This document shows, in pieces, positions 27,110 through 39,615 of a stretch of DNA of 64,000 bases. The stretch covers positions 30,594,342 through 30,658,341 of the forward strand of contig NC_031776.1 of assembly GCF_001522545.3 (NCBI RefSeq). The letters are read 5' to 3'. A program made the translations under genes and the position numbers. Within the stretch, counting starts at the first letter, position 1, and each line of letters opens with the position of its first letter. Source of the DNA: Parus major (lineage: Eukaryota; Chordata; Aves; Passeriformes; Paridae). Below the pieces are notes generated by a model. It searched no databases, was not told where the DNA came from, and saw nothing but the letters and a program-made list of their open reading frames with translations.

Positions 27110-27125
27110 AGCTCTGTACAGAGCT
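27110..27125. repeat. 16-bp perfect palindrome
   Basis: AGCTCTGTACAGAGCT reads the same on both strands. It lies in a slightly GC-richer patch (about 27040-27130) with no other recognised feature. Function is unknown. Confidence 0.7.
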
Positions 27126-28109
27126 TTCAGAATGTACTCCAAAAATCTCTAAATAATGCACTAGTTGAACATTACCCTGTTTACTTCTCATAGGACATGA
27201 CTATAATGAAACAAAGGTTAGGCCATTTGTAAAAGTAGTATTTATTGCAAAGCTCATTAATGTTTCCTATAGGGAATTTTTTTCCCACTGTAGAAATATT
27301 TTGCATAACTATTTAGGATTTTTTTCCATAATATCTAAAGCAGAGAACAAAACCAGTTCAAACCTCATTTGCTTCAGAAAGGAAGATCCAGCAGTTAGCA
27401 CATCAGCCTAAGCTTCAAGAAGCCTTTTTTCAAGACTTCCCACTGTCATAGGATAATTCTGTGGCTTTGTTTCAGATTTTTCCTCTGAAAATAGAGTTAA
27501 CAGTTTCTATTTCATAACAGCTTTATGATGATTATAAATACCAGTGAAGCACTAATCAAAGATTCATCAGGCACAGGGAAAAAGCCTCCATATGAGTTCC
27601 CACTCTCCCTTCAAGAGGAAGGCTGTTTCCATGATCAGGTCTGACATAACTTGGGAGCTTTGAGAAATGCAAATCTTTGTCATCCAGCTCTAGAGAGACA
27701 AGAGCTTCATTTCTGTGCTTTCACCTTTCACATGCAGCATTCAGATCCATGAAGATACAACTTTAATCAACTTTCATGCACCCAAACAGCAGATCATATT
27801 CCATCATCCCCTGGAATTAAAACTATATTTGGGCACATAGAAAGTTTCAGGGACTTCCATCTCAGGGAATAGACCCTCAGCCTTTTGAACATGTGCTAAG
27901 TGCAACAGCTCTGCTGCAGAGGAATGGCCAATACCTTTCCTAAGCAAAAGCTTAACCAAGGAACAGCAAACAGAGCATATTTAACACACATTTCTACCTT
28001 CAGAAATTAACATTAGATGTAATATTAACATCATTAGTTTACTACCAACTCTCACCTAAGCCATGCAATTTGTGCTACCATGAAAATGCAAGATCACCTC
28101 AGAAATCAC

Positions 28110-28191
28110 AAACACATTTATGTTAACACATGTTAAAATGTGTTATTATGTGTTAATTTATGTTAAAGTGTTAAAAACACATTTATGTTAA
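28110..28191. repeat. Local ATGTTAA/TGTTAAA repeat with AACACATTTATGTTAA copies
   Basis: AACACATTTATGTTAA occurs at 28111-28126 and again at 28176-28191. The interval is filled by TGTTAA, TGTGTTA and ATGTTAAAGTG variants and partly inverted TTAACACA. It is low-complexity sequence probably built by local slippage. Confidence 0.75.
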
Positions 28192-29529
28192 GATACCTGA
28201 AAATCTGGCTCAGCAAATAAAATTCTTATGTTGTGAACTAGATTTGCACTTTTTTCCCTGGATATACAAGAACAGATACCAGATATGGCAGTCCACTATG
28301 AAAACCTCAAGAAATATGTGTAAAACAGGAAGTTCAGCATTCTGCAAGATTCTGAGTTTATGTCAGAGAAATTCAAAAAAATTAGATGACTCTAGAAACT
28401 TCTGTGTCTACCAGTGTCAAACCATACCAGCATGAACTATTGCAAAATTGCCTAACTTTAAGCACATGTCATTCCACTGAACTCAACAGTTCATTTCATA
28501 GAGTCAGAACTTAAGTGAACAGACAGGCTGTATTTTAGCTATTCTGGTGGAAAAAAAACCTTACAAGCCTGCCTTGCTAAGAAATGATTTAGTGGTTCTC
28601 CTGAGACATTATTTTTCCCCTCTAAGCAAGAATCAACACAAAGAAAAAGATCCCTTTGAGTCTTCAATTAAATTTTATACCAAGTTGAAAGGAAACTGTC
28701 ATTATTATAACACACCATTACCATGCTGGAGACTGATTTCTGGCAAACCAATTTAGATACCTATGTCCTGGAGAGGAAAAGGGCAAACACAACAAAAAAA
28801 GTCACAGTGATACAGGAAAGAGAGGCTGGGATGGACATGCTGGGAATGAATATCAAGCACCAAACAGCAGCACCTCACAGTGCCAAAGCTTTAAATATTC
28901 CATTTGTTCTTCAGAAGGGAAGGACCATTTCCCTTCATCATGAGCAAAAATGTTACATGGGGCAGGAGCTCTTGTCCTGGGAATTCCCATAATGTGAGAA
29001 GAAGTTTTGTCAGGTCCTTTTATATCCATGGCTGGGCAGGTGAAAACGCTGGACTCTCAGGCAGTTACACAAAAGCAATACAACCTGTGGCCACAGGAGA
29101 CATCTCACATTCCTGCTTGCTCTGTTAATTTAAGCTCTCTTTTATGACACAATTATAAGAATTCACTCAGGTTTCAACCTTCTGTAGTTATAAGGAAAAC
29201 AAAGATTTTTATGACAGATGTGACCTGGAGAGGCCAAGGTGGGCAGAGAGGGCAGGGTGGGCTGGGCCAGACAGAAACCAGGGTGGGTCAGACCTGCCCA
29301 GGGGGGCTGCACTCTGGGAAACACAGATCTTGCCAGCCTACATGGCTTTAGACAGATGTCAGCCAAAAGGAGAATAAAACAAGGAAAGAATAGAGGGCAA
29401 AAATCCTGTCCCTGTGAAAAGTCACATCCAGACCAGTGGTTGTAGGGTGGGTCTGTCTGCCAGCTGCACTCACAGCAGAGACAAGCCTACCTGACACAAA
29501 TGTCATCTTGCAGAACATCCAATGCTGGC

Positions 29530-29549
29530 ATTGAGTGCCAGCACTCAAT
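29530..29549. repeat. 9-bp perfect hairpin beside AT-rich repeats
   Basis: ATTGAGTGC (29530-29538) and GCACTCAAT (29541-29549) are separated by CA. The hairpin is followed immediately by ATTAAATTAAACTAAATTAA-type sequence to about 29585. Confidence 0.7.
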
Positions 29550-29662
29550 TAAATTAAACTAAATTAATTAAAATTAAACTAAAACGAAACTGAATTTCTT
29601 TAGATCACCCATGTTCACTTTATTCTTAAAATAACTGCTGCAGCAGCAATTTGTGATTAATC

Positions 29663-29706
29663 TATATTTGTCTGTTCTATTTTGTCTGTTCATATTTGTC
29701 TGTATT
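29663..29706. repeat. Three imperfect copies of a TATTTTGTCTGTTC unit
   Basis: Copies at about 29663-29677, 29678-29691 and 29692-29706 share TTTGTCTGT, with one- or two-base differences and indels. This is a short minisatellite-like cluster. Confidence 0.75.
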
Positions 29707-32700
29707 AGTGTGTTCTAAACAGCATTTTTAAGATTCTTATAAAATAAGGATGCTGACAATCTTTTTATTAGCACAGTATTTTTGTACCTTTGTTAAGCTC
29801 GTTGCTAATGATTCACCTCGAAGTGATTTCAGAATACTACAGTAAAGTGTAATAGATTTCCTTAATCTTCATGATCTCAAACCCTGATTCACCGCTGAAG
29901 CCACTAAACACACAGGATGTTCTGAGAAATTGCTTGGCTGCAAATGGCATAAACTAAACCAGCTAAAGAAACACACTTACTGTTTGGAAAGGTCAAAATT
30001 ATATATCCAACAATGTTTGGAATTGCTGCAGGAATATGGTAAATCAACAAAGTCCACATTCTTCTTCACACAGGCTTTTTTGTGTTGATATTTACACTGA
30101 CGCATCTCCAAATGAAAAACAGTCTTATGGGAGGAGGAGAGACAAATCCTTCAACTGGTGGGGTGATCACTTCCACTCCTAACACTGCTTGTTAAAGGCA
30201 AATCTTTTAGAATTTGAGCAAATACATCTTGATTTTAGTAGATTATATCCACAACTCTTGGAACAAAGGGAAAGCTTCTGGATTTTTAATTTTTTGGGGA
30301 ACAAGACTTTCAGACTCTCACTGATGAAAAATTAAAGCAAGAGAAAAAAGCTATTGTTAGCTTAAAACATAAGAAATCAACTCATTTTACTATTGAGTAT
30401 TATTTATTATTTATCAGAGGCTGCTGTTGTCTAGAGAGTTGTTTCAAGCACCTGCTTACAAACATAATCAAAATGCATACAAACTGGAGGAATTTAAATG
30501 TTAGCATTAAGGGATGAAAAATGGTTAATAGACCTAAAAGATTGTGTATTAACAGTAATCTGAAGGGAGAATGTACCTCCAGCACAAACATGCCTTTAAT
30601 AAACAACAGTTTTAAACTGTGAATATAAAAATCCTGTTTTCCTGTATTCTGTAGAATATCTGACAGAATTAAAGCCTTAATGTTGGACAACCAAAAAAAA
30701 AACAAAATTACATCCAAAATCATTTGGCACTTCCTACATTCTGTGTTTTGTCCTAAAATTTCCTCATTTTTTGGTAAAAATAAAAGGCACAGGAAGAGTG
30801 GGTAACTTGCCTAGAGCCAGTCAGCCAGAGGGGCTCAAACTTCTTTCCAGATTTCAGTGAAAAAAATGCCTATTAATATTTAGTTAATATTTAACAATTT
30901 ATTAAATTATTATTAATAATAATTTAGTTATAATTTAGCCAGAACAAAACCCAGCACCCCAGTTTTGTCCTTTGTTACCAAACCACAGCAAGTATACTCT
31001 GCCTCCTACTTTCTTCAATAACATAAAGGCATTGTTTTACATCTTAGTCATTTATTTAGACACAATACAAACTCCCTGGTTGGGTTTAAACTTTGCTCTG
31101 CAATCCCATTATTTAAAATACAATTATTCTTCAATAAATTAATACAGAATCACCATCTATGGGGGGAAAAAAGTATCATCTGCTTCTGAACTGGGCTTTG
31201 AAAACTTATAATCAGCATGGATCCAAGATAATGAATATTTTATGTTGCAATATGATGGGATGAAAATATTTGTGGTTTAAATATATGAAAAAAGATTCAC
31301 TTTTTAACAATCATAAAGATATTTCATTTGGCAGCAGAAATAAGCAGGTTACCTTCAGAGTTCAAACATACATATGGGAATCCATATATAAAACCTGTTT
31401 TAAAAAATATTATTATCCATTCTATAGGAATGCCTAGTAATATATAAATGTGAATATATTAAAAATGTGCAAGTCTGATTTGAAAGAAAAAAATTCTTAA
31501 AATTGCAATCTATTCAAGTTATTGAAGTTGAACTTAAACTTTGCCAGAGGACAGCCAGTTCCAACTGTTAATTATTTTAAAAATACCATGGGAAAAAATT
31601 TATCAATGTCTATTTTTTAACTCGTGTTTACTTTGGGATGAAAAATTTTGCTTGAGGTTTTCAAGCCATGCAGACTGCACAGATTATACTGAATTACACT
31701 CATGCTTTATTAAAACTCTCAAGTATATATACTAATGAATGTCATCTCATATAAAATTTATATATTTCTGCCCACACATTGCATAAAATTGAGATAAAAT
31801 GCCAAATATATAAACGAATGAGAGCTAAAGTTTTATGAACTACAAACACAAGGTCAGTAGTGCTTCACTGCTGCAAGATAAATTTGACATCTGGACAGCA
31901 CTGTGAATCACAACCAGAACTGCAATGGCCAGGGAATATAAACTGCCTATTAAAAAATAAACAAAAAATACAGCAAATCACTCTTGCATGGACTTCTCAA
32001 AACACTGTTCCACCAGAAGCAAATGCTTCTTTCAGCTACAGCTGAAACTGTTCCATCCTCCAAAGAATCATGAAATCCTCCTCTGAGCCAAGGCCTTTCA
32101 ATAGGATTTTCAATCCCATTTGTATACAGACTTTTTATATGACCTAATAATATAAATAAATAAGAATTCACCCTGTGGTGTCTATTTCTGTCACTTTTAT
32201 TTTTCTTTCAGCAGGTACCTGTGCTCAGCAGCATAAGATGGCATGCCCTCCCATGGCAGTATAAAATAATTCCATCATCTATGGCATATATCAAAACTGA
32301 CAGAAAAACTCATTCAGGAAAAAAAATTACTTTAAAAGAAAATTTATTTAATTCCACTAAATATATTTAATTTTTTGTTTGACTTTTTTTGGTGAGCATG
32401 TCTGCATTTAAGTCTTTGCATTTCATCATGCAACAAGAATAAGACAGAGAAGGCCACTCATTAGTGTTTTCAATATAATTGATTAATTATATTAATTAAG
32501 GCTACCTCCTAGAATACAAGTCTTAGAAAAGCTCAGATCAGGTCCTCAAGTTTCTTCAATGGTAAAAAGTTCAAAGCTAAGAGCTGGAGGATTGAATGGG
32601 TCCAGTTTGGTGGCAAGAGAGCAGAATTAGGAAATGGTGGTTTGTGCTTTAATTTTGTTTTGTTTTTTTAAAGAATCTTTTCACTTTACCTTTGCTACTA

Positions 32701-34531
32701 TCAAGTTTCATTGTCATTTTGTTTGAATGTTATTAACACCACAAACCTGTGGCTCCAGGGCTTTCTCCCTGGTGTCCTATTTTTAAATCTCTGCAGAAGC
32801 TCAGACCCTGTGCTAGATTATGTCCAGTGCTGATGCTGCCACAGATATGATAGGCAGGTTTCATTTACTCAAATCCAGAGGCAGCCCAAATTTTCACGTG
32901 AACTTAATATCCAATTAAAGGAAAAAACAGCAAAGAAGTTGTGGGAATTATATTCCCACAAATACAATTTCAAAAGTTCTGCTGGACAGTTGTCCTTAAA
33001 TATTTTGGCTGCTTTTATTTCTGAAGTTCAGAAAATGGTATTCCAGAGAATTAACATTACTTTTATAAGAACTTATGGCTGCACTTTCTTTTTATCTGAG
33101 TTACTAGCTGAGTCTATTCACCACTATAAAAAGCAAGATTGGGGATCTTAATGCCATGTTTTTCTAACTTTAGAACCAGATAATGCACACATATGTTACT
33201 TAGGAAGACTTAATAAAAATCTGTTAATAGACTTCAATAACATTTTCTCCAGGAAATGCTCTGATGGTCTATTCTGCATTATCCTAAAGTTTAACTTTGA
33301 TTATCACTTTGTTGATCACTGTATTATTATGGGGACAGTTCAATGATCAGTGGAGTACAAATCTTCAAAGTTTACACTTTCACACCAATTTAATCAACAG
33401 CTCACACCAGTTTAACAGTAATTTACAACTTTTTAAACAGAGAGCTTTCTTTAACCTCTGACTTGTTTTGTTCCATCATTCCATTTGAACAGAAATCTGC
33501 AGATATTACCCGTAAAAGAGCACTGCAGGAGTGATGACCAATGCAAAAACACACTAAGAGGGTAATTCCTTTTCTTCTCTGTTCAGCTTTCACTTTTATA
33601 AGTAAATACTGATTTATTGAATGGTAAGAAATAAAAAACACTGAAAATGTTTAGGATGTCAAATGCAAGAGGAAAAAAGTCCTGATTTTGGTCCGTCCCC
33701 AGTCTGCAGTCACAGGTTGCTACACAACCTTTCCCTGACCCACTGTACACAAACACCTCAGAAAAGGATAAAAGGGATCTGGAATTCAGTGGATATCACT
33801 AAAAACTATGATAAAAGATGACATAAGCACCCCAGAAATACTTCCAATTTCATTAATTTTCCAAAACTCACAATTAACAGAGATGTAGCAACCACAAACT
33901 GCAAGGAGGTCTAAAATTACTGAAACTGTTCCTATCTATCCTCCTCGTGGGGAATATAATCAAATAAATTCAGTTGTAATTACATAGGACTCATATTCAA
34001 TTTAATTCAATTATTTGGAACGTGTGCACACTGCAGGACAGCCTCATTAAGATGGCTCAGCAGTTTGTTTTCAAATGGGACCGGTAAGTCAACATTTACA
34101 ATGAGCCATCACAAAGGCTGCCCATCCACTCTAATGGTTCAGAAGAATCAGTTATTACAGCCAATTCAAAACAGTGCAGAACAGTGAATAAAACTCTTCT
34201 GCAGTTGTATGTCAGGAAGATCTGAACTTCCAAGCAAGAGAAAGACACTGCTGGAAATTTTTGTTTCCTTTCCTGCCTCCTACCTGTCATTCAGAATAGG
34301 ATATTGCCTTGTGGAGGTGCTATCCCCACTGTTTCTCTCAAAAAACACAGATTTTAAGTTCTCTGGATTGCTACAAGAAGCAGAATACTGCAGTAAAGAA
34401 GAAAAACATGTTTTGATCTCAACACCAACAGCTTGACTTTGGTATACTGCCTATCTGCAGTACATTAAAGAGCAATGTCTTTTCCATTTTGCCCTAAGCA
34501 AGTGTACGATCAGACGTTGTTCACAACAAAA

Positions 34532-34555
34532 TTCTTCTTCTTCTTCTTCTTCTTC
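34532..34555. repeat. (TTC)8 microsatellite
   Basis: Eight uninterrupted TTC units sit next to a pyrimidine-rich stretch that continues to about 34600. The tract is a short homopurine/homopyrimidine run. Confidence 0.95.
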
Positions 34556-36724
34556 CCTTCCACATCTTCCACTCCCCATCCAAAACACTCTCTTTCTCTC
34601 TTTTGGTAATTCCTGTAACGTGGGAACAAGCTGCTACAGAATAAACAGCAAGTGTTTGTGACACGTTAATATGATTAAGGAAAATTTTTAGGCACTTAAA
34701 ATAGATTTTTTCATTTAATCTTGGTGCCTAAAGAGGCAAAATATTCTTCTTTTTCCACTACTAGGGATATTTTTGTAACATCACAATCATTATCATATTA
34801 AATCTGCTGGTTCAATGACAATTGTAATAAGACCTGAGGCACGAACAGGAGCCCATTGTACAAAAGCACGTCTGTGAAGTCAGACACAGCTAAATCCTGG
34901 GGTTCAGTGGCAGGTCAGTACAGAGCTCTTTCCAGTCCAAGGAAACACTTGAAAAAGAAATCAGCAATGTCTGAAAACCTTGTTTTTAATCCTTATTTAA
35001 AACATACTGTTAGTAACCCCAACTTTTTAATGGGATCCCTCTCTCAGAAGCATCTGCATCCAACAGCACTGCCCATGTGTTGTGCTTCTCTAAATTAGTT
35101 GCAGCAGACATGTCCCAAAAAAATTATTCATGTATTCATTTATTCAACTATATGGAAATTTTAAAAAACCAAAACACAAAGAAACACAGTTATTTTATTT
35201 TCAGACTAATATTCATATAGCAGCAAGACAAAGCTATCCCAGAATACTTCACTGGTTTCAGTTGGTCACCAGCCCCTCCAAATCATCAATGTCCACGTGC
35301 TGTATAACCCAGCTCCTAGATCTCAATTTGGCCAGCTCTCGTCTGGAAGTTCTCAGCTCATTCCCCTTATCCTTAAATTTTCACTTTTTATTAGTTGAGT
35401 CATTGGCTGGGAGCCACTACTGAAGTTTTATTTTTGCCATTTCCTGTGAAAGTATCAGGGAGGCATTTAGTTTCCACAAGAGTGGAAAAGGCACTGAGAG
35501 CAGGCGAGGAGACTGTGGGGGTCTGACTGAGCTCAGTGGGACACAACCAGACTGAGGCTGATGAGTGGTGTAACCTTACTGCCATGGCAAGAATCATGCA
35601 ACAGCAATAACTTCTGTTTAAAAGAGGAGAGTGATATGAGTTTATGTCTTTCTAGTTAAAAGAATCAAAAAGAAAGTATTTTAGAAAGGCAACATAGTTA
35701 CAGCAATTTCTCCACTGCTTATGGGCAGAAACTCAGACATTGCATCTTCCCCAATGACATGGGGAGCTATAAGGACAAGTAACAGGAAATTCAAAAAATT
35801 TCCCCAGATCTGCATCACTGCTACACATGAAAATTTTGTAATTCCTTTAGAAAGCAACACACTTTAAAGTAGAAACACAACAGTTTTACTTTTCATCAAT
35901 GGCTAAGTGTGCCCAAGTAATGTTTTGGTGAAGCTCTAACATTACCCCCTGTAACAAACAGTGAGAAAATAAGGAGATGGTAACCAGGTAGTGGCCCAAG
36001 AATACTGTAACACACATAGTTAATAAAGTTCAGTGCTTGAGCAGGAATACTTATCCCCTCACTGCACCTATCATCTCCTGTTACTATTCATGCCATTACT
36101 TAGCTGTAGGTCACTCAAATTCATTTTCCCAGGGTAATATTATAACCTTGAAGGTATTTGAAGCAGACATAATAAAACAAAAAGGTTAATTGTGCATTCT
36201 GTCAGGACCATGTGGCATCAGGCCATGACCATCAATTGCTTGGTAAATCTTATCTCAGTTTTCTTTGCTATTTAAACTCTCCCTGGCTGAATGATAATTT
36301 TTCATTGTTTAAGCTGTCTAAAGGGTAGGTTTCAAAATAAAGTTTCAGGTTCTTTTGCTCATACCTTGGTTTAACATTATAGAGCCCTAATTTTGGTAAT
36401 GCTTTGTATACTCTTACAGATCACTCATTTCCTAATAATTTAATACTATTTGCTTTTGTAGTTTAAGTGTATTATGAGACTAGTCTGCCATAGTACATAG
36501 CTACAACTGAATTCATAAACCATTTTAATAAGCCATAATAATATGAACTTACAAAATGGTATTCCCTGCTATCAGCAGTCATGACAGAATGAGGCTTGTA
36601 CACAATATACAGGAGGCTGGGACACGGTAGCAATTTTTTTTTTTGTTTTACTGTTTTGGCCAAATTCAACTCAAAGAGGGAAAGGTTCATCCATGGAAAG
36701 GACAATTTAGAACTTCATCAGTAG

Positions 36725-37400
36725 GATCACTGTGATGATCTGTGTGAGCTGGACTAATAAGAGAGCTTGTGCTGCTGAGGCAGAGCTGAGTGTGATTTTA
36801 GGAGGGAGGAGAGCAGTATACAGAATACAACTATCACCTTTGCCAGGGACTGGAAGAGTCTTAAATCATGGTCACATCAACCATATGATATGGGCAGAGA
36901 AAGGTGATGTTGACCTTTTGTACTGCAGCTCTGTAGATGGAATTTATATTGAACTACAGGCCATGGCCACTGTGAGGAACAAGAGGGCTCTCAAAATTAC
37001 CAGCTCCAGGAGAGACATGGGGCAGTTGTTTTCCAGTGACTGCACAGCTACATGAACCCCTGCAAAAGGAACTAATGCTAGGAGGACATCAGCTTTAGGG
37101 GAAAGGAGAATATTCCCATGAGGAGGCTGTTCACGTGCCAGGAGGGGAACACCCTCCTGCAGGACAGCAGAGCAGTCAGACACCCTCACCCTAAGCCTTG
37201 TGCAGATAGTGTGTCTTCAGTTGTGACTCAGCTGCTGCTTTCACTGACTGGTCAGAAGAGAGGATCCCTACACCATCATTTCTTCTTCCAAACAGCTAAA
37301 AGACAAATTCTGAGCTGTGGCACTCGTTTACACACATGAGCTCTGTGGAGTGACACAGTCTGACCCTCAGCTCTGGTTGCTTTCTCACTCAGCATGAAGA
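36725..37400. other. GC-richer segment with frames open on both strands, unassigned
   Basis: From about 36725 to 37400 the base composition rises in GC. Frames of 107 codons on the plus strand (36732-37055) and 81 codons on the minus strand (36944-37189) are open. No known protein or repeat family is recognised. A decayed LTR-like element is the most plausible explanation, but it is not demonstrated. Confidence 0.3.
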
Positions 37401-39537
37401 CCTTTTTACTCACCCTTCAAAAGCACCCTTCTCATAGTGGGAACTTGTGCACCCAGTTTTGGGGGTTTTGTTCCCTCTGAAGGTATATTTTTATTTCACT
37501 TGAAATTCCTTTACTTTTTTATATTAAATTCTAACTATACAACAGACCTACAAAGCCCAGAAAAAGTGGGACTAATTCATGCCCATGTTCCTTAAGGACA
37601 GCAAATGCTTTCTTCCTCTGTTTAATATGATCCTGTGCATGTAGGAGCAGCCAGGCAAAGATATTAATATTATCACTCTGTTTCAGTAATTAATAGCAAC
37701 TCCCCCACAGCTCTGATAAGCTGGGAAATACATTTTATTTCTTTTCCTCTCCTGCTCATTAAATACAAATGGAAGAGGACAGTGACCTTGTATTAGGACT
37801 GCAACTCCTTCAGACTGACCCAGGGACAGCATGGAGCCATTACAAGTTCCCAGCAGTAAAAGGGATGGGACACCTACTAAAAATTTAGAGAGCATGCAGC
37901 CCAATGAGGCATTTCCAGTCTAACACAACACATTATTAATGCAAATTATGGCATGAAAGATGCTAATGTGAGGTTCTTCAGAGAGCAGGCAAAAAAAACC
38001 CAATCACTTCTGGAGATAAGGTTTGTCTCAGTTACCAGTTTCCATGCCCAAGCACACACTGAACTGTTGAAATTTTTCAACCTATTTCACTTTCAGTGGT
38101 TCCCAGAGCTGTTAAAATGGAAAACTAGGCACAACCCTCTCTCTCCAGAAGACGAGACAGCTAATAAATAGGATAAAGACTCAACATTTCTATGGTAGAC
38201 ATATTTTCATATGTAATTTGTGTAACATTTCCTCTTGTCATCTTACCCTTGTTTGAAAGAATGAAACACACACATCCATGGGGAGCTCAGAGAGGGGTGT
38301 GGAACAGGCAAGGTGGTCGTGCTGAGACTCTGCTGGCTGGAGAGATACTAATGCAGTTTCATAAAGCACAAAGAGAGTGGGTGTGAAGAGCAAGGGTTTA
38401 TCTAAAAGACATAAACCTCCCTTTAGATGCTGGCAGAGTTTGTGGAAATACATTTGCCAAGTGCTGGATCTACACATCCCCAGAAGAGAGGACATGAAAT
38501 TTTGGGGTATCTTAAGAAAATTGTCACTAGCCCAATACATATGAAAATCACATTAATAAAGTAACAAAGCTCAGAAGTACACATTCAGTAGTAAAATTAA
38601 GTTAATAAAGTAGAATTTTGTTTTATGTTTCCAGTGCTCTCTTACTAAATAGCATCATGTGTAATGATTAAAGATTAAGATTAACCTTAAGATTAAAGTT
38701 CTCCCAGGAGTGTATTTTTATGCTTTTTTCACTTTGTTTATTTTTCAGCACGTAGATGCTGATCATCAGCCTGCAACTTGAAGGATGAACAATTAAAAAT
38801 AAAATTATTTTAAAAGGAAAAACAAAATAAAAATTCAAGAAATAATTTAGGATATTACCAAAGAACATGCTGAGTAAAAACACATTTGACTGCCACGTGT
38901 TCTCTTGTTTAATTTGCTTGTGATTTCTGCTGTAGGGGAGCCATCACTAGCAGATTAATCACATCACATTTCTAAGAGGATAAGGTGCTCTCTTCCAATA
39001 AAAGCAAAGAGAAGGTCTCATTAAGAAGCAAAACAAGACAAAAGGGTTTGACTTTCTCTTTCTTCTTATATATAACTATATTACCATCCCATGGAACAGA
39101 CCCAGTGGCAGAGGCATTGGGCCTGAACTACACTGAGCAAATCCAGTTTATTGGAAGATATCTTCAATACTTTGTTATCATAAGGAATATGAGATCAAAA
39201 AGTTGCTGAAAATCTTTTAAATGGAAAATAAGTTTTGAGTAAAAGTAATTCTTGCAATTTTAATTATAACAGCATTTATGTTACAAGTGTAACCAGCCAA
39301 GAAGAACTTGTACCAGACAAATATGAAGCTCTGCTGAAATCAGTGGGTGGTTTTTCACAACAGAAAAAAAATTAAGAATATCAGATATTTAGTACTGGTG
39401 TCAGGCCCATGTGCAAAATCACAAGAAGTATTTGAGATATGATTTTTTTGTACAGAACAAAGATTTTTCTTAAGAACTCCTAACAAAATGACAGCAGGCA
39501 GCAAATTAAATGCTAACCATGTATTAACATAACTTAC

Positions 39538-39615
39538 TCCAATATCAGCTGCCACATTCATCCTCAGCTGGAAGACATCTACTTTCCTCACTTGCAACTT
39601 CCTCTCTTCAGCCAT
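39538..39615 (-). other. Possible alternative first coding exon (26 codons), unproven
   Basis: On the minus strand an ATG at 39615 opens a hydrophilic 26-codon stretch, MAEERKLQVRKVDVFQLRMN then VAADIG. It ends at a near-consensus donor, GGA followed by gtaagttatg. The amino-acid make-up looks more like protein than the surrounding frames. However, joined to exon B the phase is wrong: this exon ends in phase 0 while exon B needs two incoming bases. If spliced there, only the ATG at the start of exon B would restore the NCKAP5 frame. It could equally be a chance ORF. Confidence 0.15.
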
